The notes: generated by a model not told the origin, from the sequence alone. DNA of 64,000 nucleotides from Methylovorus mays (GCF_020531915.1 NZ_JAJAVG010000008.1:744001-808000), one strand, 5' to 3'; shown: positions 43,201 to 50,553, counted from the first letter of the stretch. Program-made: numbers and translations.

Positions 43201-43942
43201 GGAACTTTATTACCAGCCGCAATGGGATTTGCTGGAAAACCGAATTGTGGGAGTAGAGGCGCTTTTACGCTGGAACCAGTCCGAGCATGGCCTCATGATG
43301 CCGAATGTATTTATTCCGGTGGCCGAAGAAACCGGGCTCATTATCGAGATTGGAGAGTGGGTGCTCACAACGGCTTGCAGGCAAGCGGTGCAATGGAATA
43401 ACGACAAGGACATTCCACTGAAGATAGCGGTCAATCTTTCTACCCGGCAGTTTATTCAGAACCCTCTGCTTGCCACCGTTATCCGCATCTTGCATGAAAC
43501 AGGCTGCAGACCTGAATGGATCAAACTGGAAATCACCGAAAGCCTGTTGCTGGAAAGCAACCTTGATATTCTCAATACCCTGAATGCCTTTGATGCCATG
43601 GGACTGGTCATCTCGATCGATGATTTCGGTACCGGGTATTCTGCGTTGAGCTATCTCAATCGTTTCCCAGTCAAGCAAATCAAGATTGATCGCAGCTTCG
43701 TCAAAGATGTGCCCCTCGACACGCACAAGTCAGAGCTGGTGAAAGCGATGATCTCGATCGCCCATGTGCTGAATCTTGATGTGGTAGCGGAGGGCGTGGA
43801 AACCCAGGTGCAATCCGACTATCTCAAGGCGTCAGGTTGCCGTGCCGTGCAGGGTTATTTTTATGGCAGGCCCATGCCGCTGGCTGCGCTGGAAGCGGTA
43901 TTACATGAGCAGGCGCTGAACCACAAGTCTGCCGACACATAA
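40232..43942 (+). CDS. Large PAS/GAF diguanylate cyclase/phosphodiesterase (GGDEF-EAL)
   Basis: A 1236-residue cytosolic signalling protein. In order: about four PAS/PAC modules (30-505), a GAF domain (about 510-675, with GVGSCGTAAALQERVLVNDI), another PAS (680-800), GGDEF (about 810-970) with intact GGDEF and an RxxD inhibition site (REGD), and EAL (about 985-1230) with EALLRW, LEITES, DDFGTGYS, KIDR and EGVE all present. Both activities look possible. The PAS segments share repeated phrases (VLAVGRD) with one another and with the protein at 2675, suggesting internal duplication and common ancestry. The start is weakly supported; the ATG at 40235 is an alternative. Confidence 0.93.
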   Translation: MMTTYLLDAQKALAESKHLLAMAGELAAISMAIVDTDGHWLGANGPCCQQLGYDESELLKTSYCELVHPEDWQAEKLTWREVLAACCAQPLEHRFKHRSGRHVWLSSSFSPIRSQDNTLLFYLLRIENITDRKLGEQHCVLMNFALNQVSEAAYLLDENEHLTYVNDAACHALGYSREELLQMDMGEIHRDGWEEITSAARDNTLPNLVIEAMHTCKDGSQFPVEIHASLFEYEGVPYRLVMVRDITERKEAEQQLRSQEKLYHTLVDHLPDPVIRYDSEARRIFLNPVAENLLQRPSAELLGKTSLELNPASQALQDYVARVKQVIASGQECDFDFFMDRQPSDAQVHNKVIAVRMVPEHDASGHISGVLAVGRDVSLLNEAKRKLSMLLENIPDLIARFDLEGRYLYANPVFCETFHTSSADLIGRQSVKWPGAEGQDASILKSIQEVAQREESTTVALDIVMNGKPSYLEWRLIPESDQQGRVISVLAVGRDMTQLRMHERLEQMRLLILESLAHGDAFSSVLDLVTRYMEQAKPGFLCSIMLLDNTGTRLFCTHAPSLPAEFVAAVDGVAIGMGVGSCGTAAALQERVLVNDIRTHPYWAPYKEIALSANLLACWSEPIFDSVHHMLGTFAIYRREAGAPSAEDLNFIHQASHLVAIAIERHRSDTQLQERERELRSLLDNSPDTITRYDANCRRLYVNQRMLEYFDTTPEVVLHTTPSDFPGGTVTVEYEARIRQAFLTGQPDELELPLKASNGKLLVRHIRMMPEFNPDGTVASVLAVGRDITEIVEYRQRIHDMAFYDALTRLPNRAMLLEQMRNRILAAAETEQVFGLMVLDLDRFKQINETLGHSTGDLLLCEAAARLQEHLREGDMIARMGGDEFVLLLRPGDTEPELIAIAQILIQAFREPFLVAGRELFVSTSVGIARYPADSQDADTLLKFADTAMYHAKAQGRNNFQFYVSALTEVSSARIELETMMRRAIQQQELELYYQPQWDLLENRIVGVEALLRWNQSEHGLMMPNVFIPVAEETGLIIEIGEWVLTTACRQAVQWNNDKDIPLKIAVNLSTRQFIQNPLLATVIRILHETGCRPEWIKLEITESLLLESNLDILNTLNAFDAMGLVISIDDFGTGYSALSYLNRFPVKQIKIDRSFVKDVPLDTHKSELVKAMISIAHVLNLDVVAEGVETQVQSDYLKASGCRAVQGYFYGRPMPLAALEAVLHEQALNHKSADT

Positions 43943-43972
43943 AAAAGGCCGGGTAAACCTGTTTACCCGGCC
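43941..43972 (-). terminator. Terminator of the xoxF-xoxG operon
   Basis: A perfect 12-bp stem (GGCCGGGTAAAC / GTTTACCCGGCC) with a 2-base loop is followed on the minus strand by six T. It lies 55 bp beyond the cytochrome stop codon and immediately after the convergent GGDEF-EAL gene, which can use the stem but lacks a T-run. Confidence 0.9.
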
Positions 43973-44026
43973 AACGCTATGGATATGCCAAATGGAGATA
44001 AGGCATAAACTTACTACAGCAAATCG

Positions 44027-44494
44027 TTAATGCTTGACGGCGTTGCTGCGCAGAAATGCAACTACTTTCAATACTTCATCTGGCGACAGGCCTTGGGTCG
44101 GATCATCCGGTACCATGGCGCCAGCGCCTTTTGCTCCCATGCCACCAGCAGTGCCAGCCCAGATGGTTTCAAAAATACCCTGATCGTTGGCATTCTTGGC
44201 GTAGTTCCATTTGTCGTCGATCAGGTTGGGGCCGACAGCGCCTTCGCCTTTGGCGCCATGGCAGGCTGTGCAGCTATACATCTGAAAAATCTTCTTGCCG
44301 GTCTTGATGGCATCGGCATTGCCCAGATAGGCATTTTTGCCGGAACTCATGAATTCCTTGGCGGCAGGGGTATCAAACATCGCGCCGGGAATTGCCAGCG
44401 GTTTGTTGTCGATGGTGGATACCAGGCTGATGCCAGCGTTACCTGCGTAAGGCAGGGCAATAGCCAACAAGGCGATATAGCGTAATTTCATCAT
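44027..44494 (-). CDS. xoxG: Periplasmic c-type cytochrome, XoxF electron acceptor
   Basis: A 155-residue class I cytochrome c with a signal peptide (1-20) and a single haem site CTACH at residues 75-79; a Met in the GGMGAKGAGAMVPDD region probably supplies the sixth ligand. It lies 55 bp downstream of xoxF in the same direction with a good GGAG site, the arrangement of XoxG, the dedicated acceptor of lanthanide methanol dehydrogenase. No xoxJ gene follows; the operon ends at a terminator. The name rests on context plus size, since MxaG-type cytochromes look similar. Confidence 0.88.
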   Translation of the reverse strand: MMKLRYIALLAIALPYAGNAGISLVSTIDNKPLAIPGAMFDTPAAKEFMSSGKNAYLGNADAIKTGKKIFQMYSCTACHGAKGEGAVGPNLIDDKWNYAKNANDQGIFETIWAGTAGGMGAKGAGAMVPDDPTQGLSPDEVLKVVAFLRSNAVKH

Positions 44495-44549
44495 GTTGCT
44501 CTCCTCACGGGGAGACCCGGTTAGACGGGCCTCCCACCGTTTTTATGGT

Positions 44550-46418
44550 TTAAAGACTGAACACATTCATGGCACCGCCACCAGGCGCTGCGTTCCACTT
44601 GGTCAGCTCCTTGTAGCCACCGGCTGCACCCAGGCCATCGGTTTCATTGGTGAGGCCCAGATTCATCGCCACACCTGCCCAGCCACCAATACCCGACAGA
44701 ACGCCCACGTATTGCTTGCCCTTGTGGCTATAGGTAATGGCATTGCCAACTACACCGGAACCTACCTGGAATTTCCAGAGCTCCTTGCCGGTTTGTGCAT
44801 CCACAGCCTTGAACCAGCGGTCCAGGGTGCCGTAAAACACGATGTCGCTGGACGTTACCAATGCGCCACCCCAGGCAGAGAATTTCTCCTTGTTGTACCA
44901 GGCTGATTTGCCCTTGAGGCCGTCCCAGGCCATGAAGCCACCCATGACGCCGTCAGGACCAGCGAACATGGTCAGGGTTGCGCCTACCCATGGCTGGCCA
45001 GCGATGTATTTGGACTCTACGGGTTCATATGTCATGCACACATGGTTGAGTGGAACGTAGAACATGCCGGTCTTGGGCGAGAAAGCAGAAGGTTGCTCAT
45101 CCTTCACACCCAGCGCCGATGGGCAAATACCCTTGGCGTTGTAATCCTGGTGTGTCGAGAACTTGGGATCCTTTACCGGCACGCCTGATTTCAGGTCTAC
45201 CTTGGTGGCCCAGTTAACGAAAGGATTCATCTTTTCAGCGACCAGCAAGGTGCCGTTGGTGCGGTCAAAGGTGTAGCCAAAGCCGTTACGGTCAAAGTGT
45301 GTCGCCAGTTTCTTGCCCTTGGCTTCCCACAACACGATCTCGTTCATGCCGTCGTAATCCCACTCGTCATGCGGCGTCATCTGATAACCCCAGCGTGCCA
45401 TGCCGGTATCCACATCGCGTGCGAAAATCGTCATGGACCACTTGTTGTCACCAGGGCGTACATCGGGGTTCCAGGTGCCTGGGTTACCGGTACCGTAGTA
45501 CATCAGGTTCAGCGCAGGATCAAACGAGTACCAGCCCCAGGTAGGGCCGCCGCCATGTTCATAGCCGTTCTTGATGGCCTGAGGCTTGAGCCAGGTACGG
45601 GTGCCCAGTTCCTTTTCCGGGAACTTCATCTGATCCTTGGTCAAGGCCTTGAACGAGCCGCCTTCCTTGTTGCCACCATTCACGTCCTCGTAAACCGACA
45701 GCGCGCTGTAATGCGGGTTATCCTTGTTGAAACCCTCGCCAATCAGCGTTTCGCTGTCTGGGCCGGTGCTGTATGCACGCCATGCCAGGGAGCCATCCTT
45801 GATGTTATAGGCGGAAATATAGCAACGTACGCCATATTCGCCACCGGAACAGCCGGTAATGACCTTGTCCTTGATGACATGTGGCGCATTGGTATTAGAT
45901 GCTCCGGTTTTGGTATCCACTACCTTAACGTCCCACAACTTGTTGCCGTTTTTCGCATCCAGGGCTACCAGAGTGCCGTCATTCTGTTGCAGGAAAATCT
46001 TGCCATCACCATAGCCCAGGCCGCGGTTAACGTTGTCGCAGCACAGCAATGCCTGAACCGATGGATCCTGCTTGGGGAAGTAAGACCAGATGATCTTCTG
46101 GTTATCGTTCAGGTCCAGTGCATACACGTTGTTGGGGAATGCTGTATGTACGTACATGACATCATTGATTACCAGCGGGGCGCCTTCGTGGCCGCGGTTC
46201 ACGCCAGTAGCAAACGACCAGGCCATTTTCAGGTTACGCACGTTGCCTTTGTTGATCTGGCTCAGGCGGCTGTAGCCGGTGTTGGCATAGTCTTTACGAG
46301 GATGCGCCCACTGGCTGTCGTCCTTCATCAGGTTTTCAAGTTCAGTCGCGGCAAGGCTGCTCAAGCTACTGAGACCCAGTACGCCAGCTAATGCGAGTTT
46401 CAAGGTTGTTGTCTTCAC
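44550..46418 (-). CDS. xoxF: Lanthanide-dependent PQQ methanol dehydrogenase
   Basis: A 622-residue periplasmic quinoprotein that oxidises methanol to formaldehyde or formate, with an eight-bladed PQQ propeller. The signal peptide ends near residue 24 (SLAA). The vicinal disulfide over PQQ is Cys126-Cys127. Metal ligands are Glu194 (SGGEYG), Asn312 (GTGNPG) and Asp354 (WDYDG). Asp356, two residues later, is the extra lanthanide ligand; calcium-type MxaF has Ala there (WDYAG). The GTG start at 46418 has GGAG at 7 bp. It heads a two-gene operon with xoxG under a predicted sigma-54 promoter. I lean to clade XoxF4 from the context, with low certainty. Confidence 0.96.
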   Translation of the reverse strand: MKTTTLKLALAGVLGLSSLSSLAATELENLMKDDSQWAHPRKDYANTGYSRLSQINKGNVRNLKMAWSFATGVNRGHEGAPLVINDVMYVHTAFPNNVYALDLNDNQKIIWSYFPKQDPSVQALLCCDNVNRGLGYGDGKIFLQQNDGTLVALDAKNGNKLWDVKVVDTKTGASNTNAPHVIKDKVITGCSGGEYGVRCYISAYNIKDGSLAWRAYSTGPDSETLIGEGFNKDNPHYSALSVYEDVNGGNKEGGSFKALTKDQMKFPEKELGTRTWLKPQAIKNGYEHGGGPTWGWYSFDPALNLMYYGTGNPGTWNPDVRPGDNKWSMTIFARDVDTGMARWGYQMTPHDEWDYDGMNEIVLWEAKGKKLATHFDRNGFGYTFDRTNGTLLVAEKMNPFVNWATKVDLKSGVPVKDPKFSTHQDYNAKGICPSALGVKDEQPSAFSPKTGMFYVPLNHVCMTYEPVESKYIAGQPWVGATLTMFAGPDGVMGGFMAWDGLKGKSAWYNKEKFSAWGGALVTSSDIVFYGTLDRWFKAVDAQTGKELWKFQVGSGVVGNAITYSHKGKQYVGVLSGIGGWAGVAMNLGLTNETDGLGAAGGYKELTKWNAAPGGGAMNVFSL

Positions 46419-46464
46419 GCTAAATCTCCATAGTTAATTTGTTTTAACAGCATGTGAGTGACTA

Positions 46465-46501
46465 GCCACCAGTTCCGGCGGGGGATCCAGAAGCCGGTGG
46501 C
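46465..46501 (-). ncRNA. Predicted stem-loop at the 5' end of the xoxF leader
   Basis: On the minus strand GCCACC (46501-46496) pairs with GGTGGC (46470-46465), continued by GGC/GCC on the inner side of a bulge, with a C/G-rich loop. It begins about 4 bases after the transcription start predicted from the -12 element, so it would cap the roughly 86-base leader. A stabilising or regulatory role is inference. Confidence 0.5.
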
Positions 46502-46515
46502 AGTAATGCCTTAAT

Positions 46516-46531
46516 TGCAATCGCTGTGCCA
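46516..46531 (-). promoter_or_regulatory. Sigma-54 (-24/-12) promoter of xoxF
   Basis: On the minus strand TGGCACAGCGATTGCA contains TGGCAC and TTGCA with the invariant GG and GC at the correct 10-bp spacing, a full match to the RpoN consensus. It points to xoxF, and the predicted start site is near 46505. The divergent gene encodes a sigma-54 activator with a GAFTGA loop. Confidence 0.88.
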
Positions 46532-46643
46532 GCCATGAAGCCGAGATGGGATGATTGCCTGGATGCCGCGCGGAATAAGGCTCGCAGGCGAGATGTGAAA
46601 ATCATGACCGGAGGGGGAATGCCGCTAGCGGCAGGCGTGTGGT

Positions 46644-46679
46644 TGTCACGAAAATGAACAGGTGTTACATTCAGTGACA
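46644..46679. promoter_or_regulatory. Tandem 17-bp dyads, putative activator binding sites
   Basis: Two imperfect inverted repeats, TGTCAC-N5-TGAACA (46644-46660) and TGTTAC-N5-GTGACA (46663-46679), lie 19 bp apart start to start. They are about 140-175 bp upstream of the predicted xoxF start site, normal for a sigma-54 enhancer, and just upstream of the divergent activator gene, where binding could also affect its own promoter. A further perfect palindrome TGCCGCTAGCGGCA lies at 46620-46633. Confidence 0.65.
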
Positions 46680-46725
46680 GATCATTTTCCCTGCATTTCC
46701 CCCAGCCATATACTGATAGCTAACC

Positions 46726-48642
46726 ATGCAATATTCCATTCCCGATGAGGCACACCAGATCAGATATGCGCGTTCGCAATTTCTGGTCAGCGGTCAGGTG
46801 CAGCAAGGCGCCGTGGCGGAAGAAATCGCCCGCTCCTGGCAGCGTTGCCTTGCTAACGGCATGGATAGCGCCGGGGCTGTGGATAATCAAATACTGACGC
46901 AATATGAATTGCGCCAGCGCCAGGAGCAGTATCATCTGCTGCTGTCGCATGCCCGTCCCGAAATGACCACGCTCAATGAGCAGATTGCGCATACGCGCAG
47001 CATGGTGATCCTGACCGATGATCAGGGCGTGATTTTGCATAGCCTGGGGGACAATGCGTTTTTATCAGAGGCGCAGCAACTTGCGCTTAATCCTGGCAGC
47101 TCATGGCATGAGGCGGACCGTGGCACCAATGCCATTGGCACGGCCCTGATCGAGCAATCCGCCCTCACCGTGCGGGGCGCCGAGCACTTCATGGAACGTA
47201 ACCAGATTCTCAGCTGCTCTGCTGTGCCGATATTCGGGGCCCACAATAATCTGTTGGGAACACTGGATGTTTCCAATGATTTGATGATGCCGCAACAGCA
47301 CACGCTGGCTTTGGTAAAAATGGCGGCGCAAATGATTGAAAACCGCCTTTTCCGTGCCAGCCATCAGGCCGAGATGGTGCTACATTTTCATGCCCGGCCA
47401 GAATTCATCGGTACGCTGTGGGAAGGTATCGCCATGTTTGGGGCTGATGGCCGTTTGGTCGCGCTCAATCGTAGCGGACAGTTTCAGTTAGGGGTGGCCC
47501 CTACCGAGTTGCCGCAGGGGGGCGTCTATTTCCATCAGCTTTTTGAAAGTGACCTGGGCAAGCTCGAAGCCGCGAGCGCCAGCACATTGGTATTCCCTCT
47601 GCGCCTTACAAATGGGGCGCGCCTGTTTGCCCGTGCAGAAGCCCGCAGCAACGGCCCTACACGCTCCGTAACGACAATAGAGCCTCAAAAGCGCGATGCC
47701 GCGGCCAATCTGGGCATGCTGAATACGGGCGATCCACAGGTCGCGCGGGCGATCAGCCAGGTAACCCTGGTATTGAACCAGCAGATCCCTATTCTGATTG
47801 AAGGTGAAACTGGCGCTGGCAAGGAGCTATTTGCCCGGGCGATTCATGAAGCCAGTGCTCGGTATCAGGGCCCATGGGTCGCTGTTAACTGTGCTGCTTT
47901 GCCAGAAGGCCTGATTGAAGCCGAACTGTTTGGCTATGAAGATGGCGCTTTTACCGGTGCGCGCCGCAAAGGTAGCACTGGCAAGCTGGAGCAGGCCAAC
48001 GGCGGGACTCTGTTTCTGGATGAAATTGGCGATATGCCATTAGGTCTGCAAGCGCGATTGTTGCGGGTATTGCAAGAACGCAGCGTTACGCCATTGGGCA
48101 GCAGCAAGTCCAAGCCACTGGACTTCATGCTGGTGAGTGCGACCAACCAGAAACTGCGCGAGAAAGTGGAGAAGGGCGAGTTCAGACGTGATCTTTACTA
48201 TCGGTTGAATGGTCTCAGTGTGAGTTTGCCATCGTTGCGTCAACGCACGGATCTGGCCGCGCTGGTGCAGTTGATATTACAAACTGAAAATGCCGAAACC
48301 ACACCGATCGACGTTGAAGTCATGCAATTGTTTGAATGCCATCCTTGGCCCGGTAATATTCGCCAACTACATAACGTAGTCAAAACGGCACTCGCCCTAT
48401 CCGGGGGTGGCAAGATTCAATCCGTGCACTTGATGCAGGACTTTTTGGATGAGCTTGAGCAGGGGGCAGGCGCACCAGAGCGTGCTCAGGAATCTCCCCA
48501 GGTTTCCCTGGATGCCGTGACCACGGATGCTGTTCGCAATGCCTGGCAGCAACACGCAGGCAATGTATCTGCCGTGGCACGCCAGCTTGGTATCAGCAGA
48601 AACACCCTGTATCGCAAGCTCAAGGCCTTACAGCTTATCTAG
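46726..48642 (+). CDS. Sigma-54-dependent transcriptional activator, AcoR/BmoR type
   Basis: A 638-residue enhancer-binding protein. The N-terminal GAF-type sensor (about 65-215) carries the AcoR-family stretch WHEADRGTNAIGTALIEQSALTVRGAEHF; a PAS-like segment follows (about 225-275); the AAA+ domain (about 325-555) has Walker A GETGAGKE, the sigma-54 loop GAFTGA and Walker B GGTLFLDEIGD; the Fis-type helix-turn-helix is at the C-terminus (VSAVARQLGISRNTLYRKLKAL). Relatives such as BmoR sense alcohols, and AcoR senses acetoin. It is divergent from xoxF, whose promoter is of the sigma-54 type, so xoxF is the obvious target. The ligand is unknown. Confidence 0.93.
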   Translation: MQYSIPDEAHQIRYARSQFLVSGQVQQGAVAEEIARSWQRCLANGMDSAGAVDNQILTQYELRQRQEQYHLLLSHARPEMTTLNEQIAHTRSMVILTDDQGVILHSLGDNAFLSEAQQLALNPGSSWHEADRGTNAIGTALIEQSALTVRGAEHFMERNQILSCSAVPIFGAHNNLLGTLDVSNDLMMPQQHTLALVKMAAQMIENRLFRASHQAEMVLHFHARPEFIGTLWEGIAMFGADGRLVALNRSGQFQLGVAPTELPQGGVYFHQLFESDLGKLEAASASTLVFPLRLTNGARLFARAEARSNGPTRSVTTIEPQKRDAAANLGMLNTGDPQVARAISQVTLVLNQQIPILIEGETGAGKELFARAIHEASARYQGPWVAVNCAALPEGLIEAELFGYEDGAFTGARRKGSTGKLEQANGGTLFLDEIGDMPLGLQARLLRVLQERSVTPLGSSKSKPLDFMLVSATNQKLREKVEKGEFRRDLYYRLNGLSVSLPSLRQRTDLAALVQLILQTENAETTPIDVEVMQLFECHPWPGNIRQLHNVVKTALALSGGGKIQSVHLMQDFLDELEQGAGAPERAQESPQVSLDAVTTDAVRNAWQQHAGNVSAVARQLGISRNTLYRKLKALQLI

Positions 48643-48768
48643 CCTTTCCATCGTATCCCACGCGACTTTCCGTTAGTCCTACATCTAAATCGGACCACGC
48701 CTATAGAGTCAATGTTTGCTCTCCCGTATGGTAAAGAGCTGATCATTGGATATAAACAGGAGGTCATC

Positions 48769-49281
48769 ATGGACCATTATCAACATCGCGTCGCAGGCGT
48801 ATACGTATATCCGCAAGAGGCGGAAAACACCCTGCAAAAACTCCGCGAAGGCGGTCTGCAGCCGGAACAATTGCATCTGCTGACTTCCGATCGCCACGCT
48901 ACACACGAGCAAGAGGGTAGTCGTGATGTATTGAAAGACGTCATCAAAGATACGGCTATTGGCACAGTGGTGGGCGGCGGCGTGGGCGCCCTTGGTCAAG
49001 CAGCCATCGTGGCCGCCAATGTCAGCCTGTTTGTTGCCAGTCCTTTATTGGCACCGTTGGCCATGGTGGGATGGGGCGCGGCAGTCGGTGCCATTGCCGG
49101 GGCTGGTGCGGGTATTGCGCAAAAATCAGGCGATTTCAGTAATTTTGTGATTGATGCCATCAATAATGGCTACGTAGTATTGCTGGCTTACACCCGTTCA
49201 GGGGATGAAACCGAGCTGGCGCGAGAGATAATCGCTGCTTCGGGCAAGGAGCAGCATGAGATGCAAGTTGTTAAATTGTAG
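48769..49281 (+). CDS. Glycine-zipper stress-type protein, unknown function
   Basis: A 170-residue protein starting MDHYQHRVAGVYVYPQEAENTLQKL at an ATG with a perfect AGGAGG site; the frame opens earlier at 48712 without support. The N-terminal part resembles general-stress 17M/YflT-like domains (a sequence that spans a beta-strand and helix with a hydrophobic pattern). The middle (about 65-120) is a glycine- and alanine-rich hydrophobic region that probably inserts into or associates with membrane. The C-terminal part has a second alpha/beta pattern. It sits between the sigma-54 activator and oxyR. Function is not established. Confidence 0.75.
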   Translation: MDHYQHRVAGVYVYPQEAENTLQKLREGGLQPEQLHLLTSDRHATHEQEGSRDVLKDVIKDTAIGTVVGGGVGALGQAAIVAANVSLFVASPLLAPLAMVGWGAAVGAIAGAGAGIAQKSGDFSNFVIDAINNGYVVLLAYTRSGDETELAREIIAASGKEQHEMQVVKL

Positions 49282-49383
49282 AGGCGGCCACATATACCAC
49301 AACCAGCTAAAATTGCTATAGTCGATATGTATCATTCCAATTGACGCATGTTTTGATATATTTGCTTTATCAGTAAAGTTGGG

Positions 49384-50298
49384 ATGGTCATGACCCTTAG
49401 TGAACTTCGTTTCATCGTGGCAGTGGCCCGAGAGCGTAATTTCAGACGCGCTGCCGAAAAAAGTTTTGTCAGCCAGCCAGCGCTCAGCCTCGCAGTCAAA
49501 AAGCTCGAGGATGAGCTTGGCGTGATGCTGTTTGAGCGCAGTCGTAGCGATGTCAGCATGACGCCGGTTGGGGAGCGTATTGTCGAACAAGCCATACGCA
49601 CGCTGGAAGAGGCTGGTCGCATCAAAGAGCTTGCCAAACAAGGCAACAATCAGCTGATCGGTACCTTCAAGCTTGGGGTGATCTATTCCGTCGGCCCCTA
49701 CCTCCTGCCTGAAATCATTCCACCTTTGCGCAAAAGCGCTCCGGAGATGCCATTAGAGGTGGAAGAAAACCTTACCGCCAATCTAGAAACCCAATTGCGC
49801 AATGGAAATATAGACGCTGCCATTATTGCACTTCCATTCGATATTCCTGGTATCAAGCTTCAATTGCTCTACGAAGAAGAGTTTGTCGTGGTAGTGCCGG
49901 CGGATCATGCGTGGGCCAGCCGTAAGAGCATCAGTCCGGAAGATCTGGCTGAAGAAAAAGTGTTATTGCTGAATACGGGTCACTGTTTCAGTAATCAGGT
50001 ATTGTTGGCATGCCCTGACCTTTCCCGTAAGGGAGAAATGCTGCAAGGCAACTCTCTTGAAACCATACGCAATATGGTGGCCTCCAATCTGGGCATTACC
50101 GTGCTACCCGCCAGTGCTGCGGTTGAGCGCTATCAGAATCCCCTTATCAAAGTCGTGCCTTTCGAGGCTCCGGTGCCTAAGCGGCAAATTGCCTTGGCAT
50201 GGCGTAAGAGCTATGGTCGCGAAAAAGCGGTGGATGAAATTGCCCAGGCCATACGAGGTATTCAATCCGAGTGCATACAGGTCAATAACCCGCATTAA
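49384..50298 (+). CDS. oxyR: Hydrogen peroxide-sensing LysR-type regulator OxyR
   Basis: A 304-residue LysR regulator. The N-terminal winged helix has FIVAVARERNFRRAAEKSFVSQPALSLAVKKLE. The sensor part holds Cys201 in GHCFSNQ and Cys210 nine residues later (LLAC), the same CX8C spacing as E. coli Cys199-Cys208, followed by LQGNSLETIRNMVASNLGITVLP, the OxyR signature. It is therefore a true peroxide switch, not just a LysR homologue. The start may be the ATG at 49384 or at 49390. A dyad TGATA-N9-TATCA (49354-49372) lies just upstream and may be an autoregulatory site. Ends at a long terminator. Confidence 0.92.
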   Translation: MVMTLSELRFIVAVARERNFRRAAEKSFVSQPALSLAVKKLEDELGVMLFERSRSDVSMTPVGERIVEQAIRTLEEAGRIKELAKQGNNQLIGTFKLGVIYSVGPYLLPEIIPPLRKSAPEMPLEVEENLTANLETQLRNGNIDAAIIALPFDIPGIKLQLLYEEEFVVVVPADHAWASRKSISPEDLAEEKVLLLNTGHCFSNQVLLACPDLSRKGEMLQGNSLETIRNMVASNLGITVLPASAAVERYQNPLIKVVPFEAPVPKRQIALAWRKSYGREKAVDEIAQAIRGIQSECIQVNNPH

Positions 50299-50332
50299 AA
50301 AAGGAGGCAATGGCCTCCTTTTTTAATGCGGG
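50289..50332. terminator. Long bidirectional terminator between oxyR and pqqA
   Basis: A perfect 19-bp stem (50289-50307 against 50314-50332) with a 6-base loop. Its core GGAGG / CCTCC is flanked by A6 and T6, so it can end oxyR on the plus strand and pqqA on the minus strand. The left arm includes the oxyR stop codon. Confidence 0.93.
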
Positions 50333-50367
50333 ATGTGGGTAAACCCACACCTCCTGTTGCTAATGAA

Positions 50368-50439
50368 TTAACGATTGCAAACGTACATCGTTACTTCAAA
50401 GCCGAAACGCATTTCAGTAGCTTCTGGTTTGGTCCACAT
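50368..50439 (-). CDS. pqqA: PQQ precursor peptide PqqA (orphan copy)
   Basis: A 23-residue peptide beginning MWTKPEATEMRF and continuing GFEVTMYVCNR, with the Glu15-x3-Tyr19 pair that PqqE crosslinks to make pyrroloquinoline quinone. The ATG has a strong AAGGAG site seven bases before it. The gene lies alone: oxyR converges on it from the left and the DUF3426 gene lies upstream, with no pqqB-E in the window. It is shorter than common ORF cut-offs and easily missed. It supplies the cofactor backbone for XoxF. It may be the sole pqqA or an extra copy; the other pqq genes must be elsewhere. Confidence 0.97.
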   Translation of the reverse strand: MWTKPEATEMRFGFEVTMYVCNR

Positions 50440-50499
50440 GGTGATCTCCTTGGTAGTCAATGGATGTTGCATGAAGAACATCATAAGCTTGCGGAGAAT

Positions 50500-50548
50500 A
50501 AGCTGCATGCGCAGCTTCATGAAAGAACACTCATGAAAATCATGAGTG
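50500..50548 (-). terminator. Two hairpins between the DUF3426 gene and pqqA
   Basis: On the minus strand, right after the DUF3426 stop, CACTCATGA / TCATGAGTG with a 3-base loop (50528-50548) is followed by TTCTTTC, a weak terminator. Next comes AAGCTGC / GCAGCTT (50500-50517). They suggest that pqqA has its own promoter in the 60 bases that remain before its ribosome site, or is attenuated. Confidence 0.55.
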
Positions 50549-50553
50549 CCTGA

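Noticed and set aside
50326-50553. 75-residue plus-strand ORF
   Set aside because: It is antisense to pqqA, has no ribosome site, starts inside a terminator stem, and its sequence resembles no protein.
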